Below are positions 1 through 6,920 of a stretch of DNA of 10,492 bases, piece by piece. Each line of letters begins with the position of its first letter. The first letter of the stretch is position 1. Made by a program: the position numbers and the translations under genes. Source of the DNA: CAYPZL01 sp964415045 (GTDB taxonomy: Bacteria > Planctomycetota > Phycisphaerae > Sedimentisphaerales > Anaerobacaceae); contig CAYPZL010000189.1 in NCBI GenBank assembly GCA_964415045.1, positions 1 through 10,492 of the forward strand. Direction: 5' to 3'. A model generated the notes under the pieces. That model was not told the origin of the DNA and did no database searches. It was given only the letters and a program-made list of their open reading frames with translations.

Positions 1-2516
1 CGAAACTTGTCCACCAGTGTGATCAACGGCACGCCGTACTGCAACGCCATCGACGTACATGTTCCGATCACATCCATAAGGCCCCCGACGGTGCTGCCCT
101 CCTTGGCCATGGTGATGAAAACCTCACCAGGCTGTCCGTCCTCGTATAGCCCCACCGTCAGGTACCCTTCATGGCCGGTAACGGAAAACTTGTGCGTGAT
201 GCTCTGTCGCGTGTCCGGCAGCCGGCGCCGGAACGGGCGGGCCGGGGCGGCTTCGGCGACCGCCTTGGCCTTTTCGTCTTTGTGCTTGTCGGTCGAGACG
301 GGCTGGAGCCGCTTCGACCCGTCCCGATAGATGGCCACGGCCTTGAGGCCCATCTTCCACCCCTCGACGTAGGCGGCCATGATATCTTCGGTCGTGCTCT
401 CCTTGGGCATATTGATCGTCTTGCTGATGGCGCCGGAGATGAACGGCTGCACGGCCGCCATCATTTTCAGGTGAGCGACGTACTTGATGAACCGCTTGCC
501 GTTGCGTGGCTTGAAAGCACAGTCGAACACGGGCAACTGGTCCTCGATGAGCTTCGGGGCGCCCTCGATCGTTTCTTTCTCGTCGATATAATCGCAGATG
601 GCCTTGATATCCTCGGGCGAATAACCGAGCCGCTCCAGGGCCATCGGCACGGTCTTGTTGACGAGCTTGAGCATGCCGCCGCCGGCCAGCAGCTTGTATT
701 TGACCAGGGCGATGTCCGGCTCGACGCCCGTGGTGTCGCAGTCCATCAGGAACCCGATCGTCCCGGTCGGGGCCAGGACGGTGGTCTGGGCGTTGCGGTA
801 GCCGACCTTGACGCCGGCGTCGAGGGCCGCGTCCCACGCATCCTTGGCGGCGTTGCGCAGGTAGTCCGGGCAATGCGTCTCGGGGATGTCGTAGGCGTGC
901 TGACGGTGCATGTTGATCACCTTCAGCATGGGGTCCTTGTTCTTCTCGAACTCGGGGAAGGTGCCCATCAGCTCGGCCATCTCGGCGCTGGTGGCATAGG
1001 CCGAACCGGTCATAACAGCGCTGATAGCCGAGGCCAGGGCCCGCGCCTGGTCCGAATCGTACGGCAGCGCCAGGCTCATGATCAGCGATCCGAGGTTGGC
1101 GAATCCCAGACCCAGGGGCCGGAACTGGTGGCTGTTGACGGCGATGTCGGCGTCGGGGTAGCTGCCGTTGTCGACGAGGATTTCCTGGGCGATGATGAAG
1201 ATGCGAATCGCCTTCTTGAACGCCTCGACGTCGAAGGAGCCGTCCTCCTTGCGAAATCTCATGAGATTCAGGGAGGCCAGGTTGCAGGCGGAGTCGTTGA
1301 CGAACATGTACTCGCTGCAGGGGTTGGAGGCGTTGATGGGCCCGGAATTGGGGCAGGTGTGCCAGCGGTTGATGGTGCTGTGGTACTGGACACCAGGGTC
1401 TCCGCAGACGCGGGTTCCCTCGGCGATCAGTTGCATCAGCTCGCGAGCGGAGTGCTCGCCCATTTTTTCACCGGTGGTTACGGCATAAGTGGTCCAGGTT
1501 TCGTCCTTCTCGGCCGCCTGCATGAACTCGTCGGTGACGCGGACGGAGAGATTGGAGTTCTGGAACATGACGCTGTCGTAGGCCTCGTTGTTGAACTCTC
1601 CGCTGTATCCGGCCTCGATGAGGGCCCAAGCCTTCTTCTCCTCGACGGTCTTGCAGGTGATGAACTCCTTGATGTCGGGATGATCGACTTTGAGCGACTG
1701 CATCTTGGCGGCGCGGCGGGTTTTGCCTCCCGACTTGATCACAGCGGCGATCTGGTCGTACACCCGCATGAAGCTCAAGGGCCCCGACGGTTTGCCGCCG
1801 CCGGAGAGCTTCTCTTTGCTGCTTCTCAGTGTTGATAAGTCGGTTCCGGTGCCCGAGCCGTGCTTGAAGAGCATCGCCTCGCTGGTGGCCAGCCGCATGA
1901 TGTCTTCCATCGAGTCCTTGACCGACTGGATGAAGCACGCCGACGCCTGCGGGTACTCGTAGCTGTTCTCGCAGGGCACCGCCGCCTGCGTTTTCGGGTC
2001 CCAGTGGTAGTTGTGCTTGCTGCCGGCGACGCCGTAGACGTCGTAGAGGCCGACGTTGAACCATACGGGCGAGTTGAACGCGCCGTACTGATTGACGCAC
2101 AGCCAGGTTAGCTCGTGGTAGAACGTTTCGGCGTCGGCCTGGGTGGCGAAGTATCCGTCCTTGCGACCGCGGTCGGCGATGGTCTTACAGACCCGATGGA
2201 CGAGCTGCTTGACCGAGTTCTCACGCTGGCCGTTCTCGATGTCGCCGTAGAAGTACTTGCTGGAAACGACCTTCGTGGCCAACTGGCTCCAACCGGTCGG
2301 TACTTCGATGTTGTCCTGCTCGAAAATCGCTTCGCCGCTGTCGCTGGAAATCTTGGCCGAGCGGGTTTCCCATTCGAGCTGCTCGAAGGGGTGCTGGCCC
2401 GGAGTTGAGAAATACGGCTCTACGCTCAAACCTCTCTCATTTTCGGCTTGGAGGGCCTTCCTTGCTCCCGTGCGTTCTTCCTTGAAAGGGTTCTCAGGGT
2501 CGAATCTATAAGACAT
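1..2516 (-). CDS. nrdJ: Adenosylcobalamin-dependent (class II) ribonucleoside-diphosphate reductase, 3' end cut off by window
   Basis: The enzyme reduces ribonucleotides to deoxyribonucleotides in the cytoplasm using B12 radical chemistry, so it needs no oxygen and no NrdB partner. The frame is open from an ATG at 2516 to the window edge, giving 838 visible residues and no stop. The start is fixed by GGAGG (2523-2527) six bases upstream. Visible family marks are the redox cysteine pair C194 (in ASACF) and C411 (in DSACNLASLNL), the active-site N398/C400/E402 of the NPCSE motif, and the phosphate-binding APTGTIG at 582-588 followed by MDCDTTGVEPD. A Lys/Ala-rich linker (about 740-770) leads to a C-terminal TSCPD-type segment (GGLMDVIGTCMSMALQYG) that runs off the edge. 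No ATP cone is obvious at the N-terminus. Family members usually continue for tens to hundreds more residues, so the missing tail probably lies just outside rather than being a real truncation. No cobalamin riboswitch was recognised upstream. Confidence 0.96.
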   Translation of the reverse strand, partial: MSYRFDPENPFKEERTGARKALQAENERGLSVEPYFSTPGQHPFEQLEWETRSAKISSDSGEAIFEQDNIEVPTGWSQLATKVVSSKYFYGDIENGQRENSVKQLVHRVCKTIADRGRKDGYFATQADAETFYHELTWLCVNQYGAFNSPVWFNVGLYDVYGVAGSKHNYHWDPKTQAAVPCENSYEYPQASACFIQSVKDSMEDIMRLATSEAMLFKHGSGTGTDLSTLRSSKEKLSGGGKPSGPLSFMRVYDQIAAVIKSGGKTRRAAKMQSLKVDHPDIKEFITCKTVEEKKAWALIEAGYSGEFNNEAYDSVMFQNSNLSVRVTDEFMQAAEKDETWTTYAVTTGEKMGEHSARELMQLIAEGTRVCGDPGVQYHSTINRWHTCPNSGPINASNPCSEYMFVNDSACNLASLNLMRFRKEDGSFDVEAFKKAIRIFIIAQEILVDNGSYPDADIAVNSHQFRPLGLGFANLGSLIMSLALPYDSDQARALASAISAVMTGSAYATSAEMAELMGTFPEFEKNKDPMLKVINMHRQHAYDIPETHCPDYLRNAAKDAWDAALDAGVKVGYRNAQTTVLAPTGTIGFLMDCDTTGVEPDIALVKYKLLAGGGMLKLVNKTVPMALERLGYSPEDIKAICDYIDEKETIEGAPKLIEDQLPVFDCAFKPRNGKRFIKYVAHLKMMAAVQPFISGAISKTINMPKESTTEDIMAAYVEGWKMGLKAVAIYRDGSKRLQPVSTDKHKDEKAKAVAEAAPARPFRRRLPDTRQSITHKFSVTGHEGYLTVGLYEDGQPGEVFITMAKEGSTVGGLMDVIGTCTSMALQYGVPLITLVDKF

Positions 2517-2544
2517 TACGCGCCTCCATGCAGAAAAACAAACA

Positions 2545-2590
2545 CCACAACATATAGATTGGGAGAACGGGGCTCTGCCAGATGTTGTGT
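2545..2590 (-). promoter_or_regulatory. Candidate tandem NrdR boxes upstream of nrdJ
   Basis: Two 16-bp sites resemble the palindromic NrdR consensus ACACWATATATWGTGT. The site at 2545-2560 (minus strand AATCTATATGTTGTGG) matches 12 of 16 positions. The site at 2575-2590 (minus strand ACACAACATCTGGCAG) matches 10 of 16. Their centres are 30 bp apart, close to the three-helical-turn spacing known for NrdR box pairs. They lie 29 and 59 bp upstream of the nrdJ start codon. NrdR is the usual bacterial repressor of ribonucleotide reductase genes, so the location fits. The second site is weak, and a TTGACA hexamer at 2588-2593 that overlaps its edge has no good -10 partner, so the promoter itself is not resolved. 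Confidence 0.4.
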
Positions 2591-2745
2591 CAAAACCTGT
2601 AAAACCAGTATCGGCAGATTACTGAGGAATCGATCAGGTGTAAAGGTGAAAAACCGAGAAAATTTCGCCCGGCAGCGCGCGTCTTTGCCTTAACCCTTGC
2701 TAAAGCTGTATCTACGCCCAGAAAAAAATTTCGCGTGACATTGAG

Positions 2746-3390
2746 TTACAGACTTGTTGCCTCCAGCCAGCGTTGTGCAATCCAGGCGTACGCCCGGAGA
2801 TGCGGATGCACGCCGTCGTCGGCCCAGCGCTCGGGAGCGACTTTGTCGATCAGACGATCGATTTCCTGCTGGAGCGGAACGAGCACAGCGCCGTACGTGG
2901 CCGCCAGTTTCCGCACGATGGCAACGTAAGGCCGAACGGCATCGTAGAGTTCGCCCTGGCGGTCGTCGCAGAAGAGAAACGGCTCCATCAGCACCAGTTG
3001 CACGTCGCGCATCTGTCTTGCCTGAGAAAGTAACTGATTGTATGTTACTTCGAAGGCCTCCGGCGCCGCGGCCTTTTGAGCGAAGGCCGGTTCCGTCGTC
3101 AGTCGGCACACATCGTTGATGCCCACGAGAACGCTCAGCACGTTCGGGCGGTGCGCCAGGCAGTCGCGCTGCCACCGATTCTGCAGGTCGATGATCGTGT
3201 CGCCGCCGACACCGGCGTTAATGATACTGATAGTGAGGTTGGGATGCCTGGCGCGAAGGAAGTTGGCGGCGAAGTGCACGTAGCCAAACCCGAGCGGGTG
3301 GTAGGCCCGGCGATGCTTGTCGGCGTCGGTGATGCTGTCGCCGATGAACGCGATGGTGTCGTCGTCGTTCAAAGACACCGCAGGTGTCAT
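2746..3390 (-). CDS. SGNH/GDSL-family hydrolase (probable esterase or acylhydrolase)
   Basis: The 214-residue protein carries all four SGNH blocks. Block I is GDSIT with the nucleophile S19. Block II is AGVGGDT with G63 as an oxyanion-hole residue. Block III is GIND with N92. Block V is DDGVHPH with D192 and H195 completing the triad. Such enzymes cleave ester bonds of acylated sugars, lipids or thioesters, but the substrate cannot be read from the sequence. The length is typical of a stand-alone single-domain enzyme. No signal peptide or membrane segment is seen, so it is probably cytoplasmic. The ATG at 3390 has AGGAG (3400-3404) nine bases upstream and a good promoter about 40 bp upstream, which supports this start. 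It points the same way as nrdJ, but the 229-bp gap suggests separate transcription. No convincing terminator follows it. Confidence 0.93.
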   Translation of the reverse strand: MTPAVSLNDDDTIAFIGDSITDADKHRRAYHPLGFGYVHFAANFLRARHPNLTISIINAGVGGDTIIDLQNRWQRDCLAHRPNVLSVLVGINDVCRLTTEPAFAQKAAAPEAFEVTYNQLLSQARQMRDVQLVLMEPFLFCDDRQGELYDAVRPYVAIVRKLAATYGAVLVPLQQEIDRLIDKVAPERWADDGVHPHLRAYAWIAQRWLEATSL

Positions 3391-3429
3391 CCGTCCGTTC
3401 TCCTGGTCGCAAGTCTGATTGCCGCCTCC

Positions 3430-3457
3430 ATTCTATGATGTTCCGCGTCTGTGCCAA
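3430..3457 (-). promoter_or_regulatory. Sigma70-type promoter of the SGNH hydrolase gene
   Basis: On the minus strand TTGGCA (3452-3457) and TAGAAT (3430-3435) are separated by 16 bp. Each hexamer matches 5 of 6 consensus positions. Transcription would begin near 3423, giving a leader of about 33 nt that contains the AGGAG ribosome binding site. Confidence 0.6.
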
Positions 3458-3492
3458 GCGTCCATCGCGGGAGGCGGGCAGGTGTAGGCCAT

Positions 3493-3510
3493 TTGTGATA
3501 TTCCGCACAA
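3493..3510. promoter_or_regulatory. CRP/FNR-like palindrome upstream of the hydrolase promoter
   Basis: TTGTG-N8-CACAA forms a symmetrical site. Read as TGTGA-N6-GCACA (3494-3509), it differs from the CRP-type consensus TGTGA-N6-TCACA at one of ten bases. It is centred about 78 bp upstream of the predicted transcription start, a distance at which CRP-family activators can work. No regulator gene is present in the window, and chance occurrence is possible. Confidence 0.25.
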
Positions 3511-3551
3511 TAACTTCGAAGGCGGGCAGGCCGTATCGGCCGGGACGCTGC

Positions 3552-3587
3552 CGGCGCGGCTCGAGGTTCGCCAGAGGCGCCGCGCCG
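3552..3587. repeat. 9-bp GC-rich inverted repeat
   Basis: CGGCGCGGC (3552-3560) pairs perfectly with GCCGCGCCG (3579-3587) across an 18-nt loop. On the plus strand it is followed by TTTGTTT, so it looks like an intrinsic terminator in that direction, although no plus-strand gene lies upstream. On the minus strand no T-run follows it. Confidence 0.5.
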
Positions 3588-3655
3588 TTTGTTTACACCA
3601 CCTGTAGCAACGCCGAATGTTCGAGGGCGTGCGTTTCGATGATGGCATTGGCAAT

Positions 3656-3691
3656 GGTGCCGTTCCAGGTCGTGCAACCTGAAACGGCACC
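3656..3691 (-). terminator. Strong hairpin after the large exported-protein gene, possible terminator
   Basis: A 15-bp stem (3656-3670 with 3677-3691) has one T-G wobble on the minus-strand RNA and a 6-nt loop. It begins 40 bp after the TGA at 3731-3733. The minus-strand transcript has no U-run after it, so it would act as a 3'-end stabiliser or a non-canonical terminator. The plus-strand side is followed by GGTTTT, which is closer to a terminator in the opposite direction. The inverted repeat itself is certain; its role is inferred. Confidence 0.45.
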
Positions 3692-3730
3692 GGTTTTAGC
3701 AGAGACATCAGTCCGACGTTCGCCGGCTCA

Positions 3731-6331
3731 TCAGCCCGAGGTCCAGATCGTACCGTCCGGGTAGATGATGATCGTGAAGTCCGGTGAGGGCGGCGGTGTA
3801 GGCGCCGGTGGTTCGTTGGGCGGATTGGTCGGCTCTGAACCGCCGCCGGAGGACTCCGAGCTGCCATAGTCGTGGCCATCGTCGTCGTCCAGCTCATCCC
3901 AGAGCTCGTCCAGGGCTTCGTACGTCAGCCACGCCGAGCCGCCCAATTCCAGTACGGAGCCGATCACGCCCTTTTCCGCGAAGGCGGCCTCGTAATCGTA
4001 CATGTTGACAACGCCCTTCATTTCGAAGACGTTGCTGACGAACTCCGGCGGCACCAGCAGGAACCAGTCCAGGAATTCGTCGGTGTTGTCGTTTTTGCCG
4101 GCGATGAGGTGTATCGGGCCTCTCACCAGGTTGGTGGCCGCTTCGCCGGTGTGCTTGAGCAGCTCGAGGATGTCCTCGATGCACATGCCGACGGTGCCTG
4201 TGACGTTGTCGAAGTAGCCCCAGGTGATCGCGTTGCCTATCTCCTCAGTCGTTTTCCAGGCGCCTCCGATGGTCCTTCCGGTGTAGATGAACGGCCGTAC
4301 GAGAGGATTGTTGTCTACGTACACGTTGGCTTCGATGTCGTCGAGGGCGTCGAATACGATGAGATCCAGCAGAGAATAGACCCCGGAGCCGGCGCTGACG
4401 ATGGTTTCGCCGGCCTGTTGGGGCACCCGGCCGGGCTCGTACAGCGGTCCCTTGCCGTCGTTGCTGCGGAACGGCTCTCCTCGTTCGGAGGCGTATCCCA
4501 ACGTGAAGACGTTGACGCCGTCTTCGAGAGTCAGGCCCGCACGCTCCAGCGCCATGCCCAGACTCTCCACGGAGTCCCGCGAGCCTTCCCTGACGGCGTG
4601 GCCCCTGTACTTGTCGAGGTCCGCTGCGAGAGACCACGGTTCGGCCGGAGTGCGCCGTCGGACTTTCGGCCTCTCGGGACGGTCGCGAAATCGCTCAGGA
4701 TCGAGCATGGAGTCCCAGAGCTCGTCCGTCCTCGCCGTCGGACGTTCGGGGGAGGCTTCGACCTCGGCCCGGTACCGCTCCAGATCCTGCTTCAGCGGCG
4801 ACGACTCTTCCTCGGTCGCTGTGACGGCCCGCTTCGAGGCGCGCTCGTACAGGGCCCTGTATCTATCCATGGTTCTGTCCATGGGGGACCGTGGCCGGGC
4901 GGCGACCGTGGCGGAGCCCTCCGGTTTCCCGGTCAAGGGGCCGGGCGCTTCGGCCACTCGCGGCCGGGGCGCCGGCTCGCGCTCGGCCGCCACGGCCGGC
5001 GTCGGCCCCGGCTGCTCGGGCGGCGCGTACTCATTGGCATCCACCGCCGCAACCGGAGGTTCGGACGCGCTTTCGGCCGCCGGCTTGGCGATTGCATTGA
5101 GAAGGGCTTTGTATCGGTCCATATCCCGTCTTGCCGCCGAGGTGTTCTCGGTGTCTGCCACAGGGGCGCGCAGCGCCGTCGAAGGCTGCGGTTCCGCGAC
5201 GCGCGGGGCGCGTTCGGCCGGCGTCGTCGGCGGTGCGCTGCTCTCGGTCAGACGCTCGCGCGTAGGCAACGGCTCATTGGCTGTCACGGTCGTACGTGGC
5301 GCAGCGGTCTCTCCGGTCGCGCGGCGGCTGGTCGCAGGTTGCGGCTCGGCTTCGCGCGGCGCCGCTCTCGGTGCGGCCTCGACAAGCGAACTGTACTCGG
5401 CTGCGGTCCGCTCTGTCGGCGGGGAGACCCGCCGGCTCGTGTCACTGCGTTCCTGCGCGGGCTGCCGGGCCACTCTCGGTTGGTCCGCCGGTGGTGCCGG
5501 CTGCGGCTCGGGAGCCGCCGGGGCACGTCTCCGATTTGGATTGCCGAGAACGCGGTACCCGCTTACGTTGCGCTGCAAGGCGAAACGATTATCGAGGCTC
5601 GAAGGGACTCGCCTGATCGGGGTCGGCGCGGCGGGCGCAGGAGCTTCCGCAGCCGCAGGCAGCGGTTCCCTCCGGGTGGCGGCTCCGGCCGGCTGGCGGC
5701 TGGCGGCGGTGTATCCGTCGGCCTCGGGCTGTGCCGCCACACGATCGTCAGTCCTTCGTGATGTATTCGTCGATGAGGAACCGCCCAGCGCCCGGTATCG
5801 ATTCAGGTTCGTCGTTGCCGGGCGGGTCGGACTGGTGCTCGGCGCCGCACGCGCGGGAGCCTGGCCGCCGCCCAGCGAGCGGAACGTTCCCAGGTTCCGC
5901 GTTACCGGCCCGCTGCTGCGCAGCCCGGTGAAGCCCTGCGGGCTGGATGATCTCGTTGTCGCAGCAGACCCTGAAGGTCGCGCGCTGCTGAGAAGTCTGT
6001 TCGCGCCGCCGGTGGTGTTGAGCCTGCCGGCGAGATTCTTCATGTAGCCGTTCGGGTTCATCGGATCGATCAACCCTCCGGAGAAACGACTCCCGCCGGT
6101 GTACCGGCTCCCGCTCTTTTCCTTCGAGGCTTTCGTCCGGTCGGAGTCGTTCGACTCCGCGGCCAGGCAGAAGGTCGCGATGCACGCGCACATCACGAGG
6201 CCGGCGATTCCCCGGCGAAGGGACATTCGGCCCCTGCGTGCCTGCCGCCTTCGGCGGGCCACCGCGCCACCGCCGCCTTTCCCGGGCTGGCCGCCTGATT
6301 GGGAGTTACCCTTTGGGTAGGTACCGCTCAT
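3731..6331 (-). CDS. Large exported low-complexity protein with recurring RYRAL-like motifs and an unrecognised C-terminal domain
   Basis: I do not recognise this 866-residue protein. ATG 6331 is preferred because AGGGGG (6340-6345) sits eight bases upstream; GTG 6340 and ATG 6337 are too close to that site. Residues 1-35 are Gly/Arg-rich. Residues 36-58 (MSLRR then a hydrophobic run ending CLA-AES) look like a signal peptide with a long n-region; there is no lipobox. An alternative start at M36 (ATG 6226) has a poorer ribosome site. About 60-570 is Pro/Ala/Arg/Glu-rich and probably disordered, and carries a recurrent motif such as NLNRYRALGG. Residues 582-812 have ordinary composition, alternate helices and strands, and probably fold. 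They include a stretch reading YTGRTIGGAWKTTEEIGNA. The tail has an acidic cluster (about 808-821), a Ser/Gly/Pro linker and a final strand-like FTIIIYPDGTIW. After the signal there is a single Cys (717). It has its own promoter and long leader and no co-directed operon partner. Confidence 0.85.
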   Translation of the reverse strand: MSGTYPKGNSQSGGQPGKGGGGAVARRRRQARRGRMSLRRGIAGLVMCACIATFCLAAESNDSDRTKASKEKSGSRYTGGSRFSGGLIDPMNPNGYMKNLAGRLNTTGGANRLLSSARPSGSAATTRSSSPQGFTGLRSSGPVTRNLGTFRSLGGGQAPARAAPSTSPTRPATTNLNRYRALGGSSSTNTSRRTDDRVAAQPEADGYTAASRQPAGAATRREPLPAAAEAPAPAAPTPIRRVPSSLDNRFALQRNVSGYRVLGNPNRRRAPAAPEPQPAPPADQPRVARQPAQERSDTSRRVSPPTERTAAEYSSLVEAAPRAAPREAEPQPATSRRATGETAAPRTTVTANEPLPTRERLTESSAPPTTPAERAPRVAEPQPSTALRAPVADTENTSAARRDMDRYKALLNAIAKPAAESASEPPVAAVDANEYAPPEQPGPTPAVAAEREPAPRPRVAEAPGPLTGKPEGSATVAARPRSPMDRTMDRYRALYERASKRAVTATEEESSPLKQDLERYRAEVEASPERPTARTDELWDSMLDPERFRDRPERPKVRRRTPAEPWSLAADLDKYRGHAVREGSRDSVESLGMALERAGLTLEDGVNVFTLGYASERGEPFRSNDGKGPLYEPGRVPQQAGETIVSAGSGVYSLLDLIVFDALDDIEANVYVDNNPLVRPFIYTGRTIGGAWKTTEEIGNAITWGYFDNVTGTVGMCIEDILELLKHTGEAATNLVRGPIHLIAGKNDNTDEFLDWFLLVPPEFVSNVFEMKGVVNMYDYEAAFAEKGVIGSVLELGGSAWLTYEALDELWDELDDDDGHDYGSSESSGGGSEPTNPPNEPPAPTPPPSPDFTIIIYPDGTIWTSG
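4592..5896 (-). repeat. Degenerate RYRAL-type peptide repeat region within the exported protein
   Basis: Numbering is from ATG 6331. Seven clear copies of [ND]-[LMV]-x-x-[YF]-[RK]-x-[LHE] occur: NLGTFRSLGG 146-155, NLNRYRALGG 175-184, NVSGYRVLGN 255-264, DMDRYKALLN 403-412, TMDRYRALYE 487-496, DLERYRAEVE 516-525 and DLDKYRGHAV 571-580. Weaker relatives surround Y207, Y313 and Y435. Spacing of the aromatic residue is 29, 28, 52, 54, 94, 28, 56, 29 and 55, mostly near multiples of 28. The linkers also echo each other (APREAEPQPATSRRA about 324-338 and APRVAEPQPSTALRAP about 375-390). Confidence 0.65.
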
Positions 6332-6579
6332 TATCATCACCCCCTATAAACCCATGTCGACTCGACAAATCCCCCCCTGGGGTCGATCCAACGTTTGCCT
6401 CCGAGCCGCAGGATCGTCAGTGCCGCCACCCGTGTGTCATGCTACGGGCGGCCCCGCGAATCCGTCGGCCCCGTCTTCCCAAAATACAGTATGTGCGCAC
6501 CACAATACGCCTTTATGGCAATCCATCCGTGGGAGACTACTGTTGCAGATCGGAGATGCTCCTGCATTCCTCGAATTAT
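6332..6579 (-). promoter_or_regulatory. Long 5' leader (about 248 nt) of the exported-protein gene
   Basis: The interval between the strong minus-strand promoter and the ATG at 6331 would be transcribed as an untranslated leader. It contains a run of G/C-rich segments, the hairpin near the ribosome site, and a possible 41-codon upstream frame (ATG 6567 to a TAG around 6442) whose GAGG is too close to its ATG to be convincing. No known riboswitch class was recognised. The leader makes up most of the 589-bp gene-free stretch 6332-6920, whose remaining part (6615-6920) shows only a weak uvrC promoter candidate. Confidence 0.45.
6362..6386 (-). promoter_or_regulatory. GC-rich hairpin in the leader just upstream of the ribosome binding site
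   Basis: TCGAC (6362-6366) pairs with GTCGA (6382-6386), enclosing a C-run facing a GGGG run. A second GTCGA at 6356-6360 can compete for the same partner. The structure lies about 17 bases upstream of the AGGGGG site of the exported-protein gene, so it could modulate translation. The pairing is visible; regulation is inferred. Confidence 0.3.
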
Positions 6580-6585
6580 GTTCGT

Positions 6586-6614
6586 ATTATACCGGATCAG
6601 GGCACGGACGTCAA
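6586..6614 (-). promoter_or_regulatory. Near-consensus sigma70 promoter for the exported-protein gene
   Basis: On the minus strand TTGACG (6609-6614) and TATAAT (6586-6591) are separated by exactly 17 bp, matching 11 of 12 consensus bases. This is the best promoter in the window. It points towards the gene starting at 6331, with transcription predicted from about 6579. Confidence 0.75.
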
Positions 6615-6842
6615 GTATTAAGGGCTGGCGGAACGAGGGTTGGACGCCGCAATCGCCTTTTTGGGCGAATTCGGGGCTATGGCAGCGGCCGGACGCCCTA
6701 TAACCCCTGTGAGAAAATGGCCTTTTCTTTCGGGGACGGTGCGTTTAGAGGCTTTCTCGTGCCTTGGACCTGCGTTGCACGGCCGGACGCTGCGGTTTCG
6801 GCCGCGCTTGTTCCGGACCCGATGGCAGGGCGGCCAAACTCT

Positions 6843-6870
6843 TTTGCCGGTGCGAGCGTACGGCTACAAT
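6843..6870 (+). promoter_or_regulatory. Weak candidate promoter for uvrC
   Basis: TACAAT (6865-6870, 5 of 6) lies 15-16 bp after TTTGCC/TTGCCG (6843-6849, about 4 of 6). Transcription would start near 6877, about 44 bp before the GTG at 6921, which fits a short leader and argues against the longer upstream starts. Confidence 0.3.
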
Positions 6871-6920
6871 GGGGCCGGTTCCGCAAAAAGACGCGCGCCG
6901 ATTTGGACGACGAAAGACCC

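Larger units (their letters stand above)
3391..3730. other. Intergenic region between the hydrolase and the large exported-protein gene
   Basis: This 340-bp stretch contains no credible gene on either strand; short open frames here lack ribosome binding sites and protein-like composition. It holds the hydrolase promoter and the CRP-like palindrome at its left end, and two long inverted repeats (3552-3587 and 3656-3691) after the end of the upstream minus-strand gene. The middle part shows nothing else recognisable. Confidence 0.7.

Noticed and set aside
171..1835. Long plus-strand open frame (554 codons) antisense to nrdJ
   Set aside because: It lies fully opposite the clear NrdJ reading frame, has no family resemblance, and is explained by high GC content.
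2641..2700. Possible terminator after the SGNH hydrolase
   Set aside because: The minus strand has CCGGG/CTCGG before a T-run, but the stem is only 5 bp with a wobble and lies about 70 bp after the stop; too weak to call.
2517..2745. Cobalamin riboswitch in the nrdJ leader
   Set aside because: No conserved B12-box-like sequence was seen, and the gap to the next gene is short for this large RNA plus a promoter.
3872..6047. Two long plus-strand frames (629 and 548 codons) opposite the exported-protein gene
   Set aside because: Their Arg/Gly/Ser-rich translations mirror the GC-rich low-complexity minus-strand gene, which has a ribosome site, signal peptide and promoter; the plus frames have none of these.
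6354..6920. In-frame N-terminal extension of uvrC
   Set aside because: The 189 codons have no protein-like character or similarity to UvrC and overlap the leader and promoter of the divergent gene.
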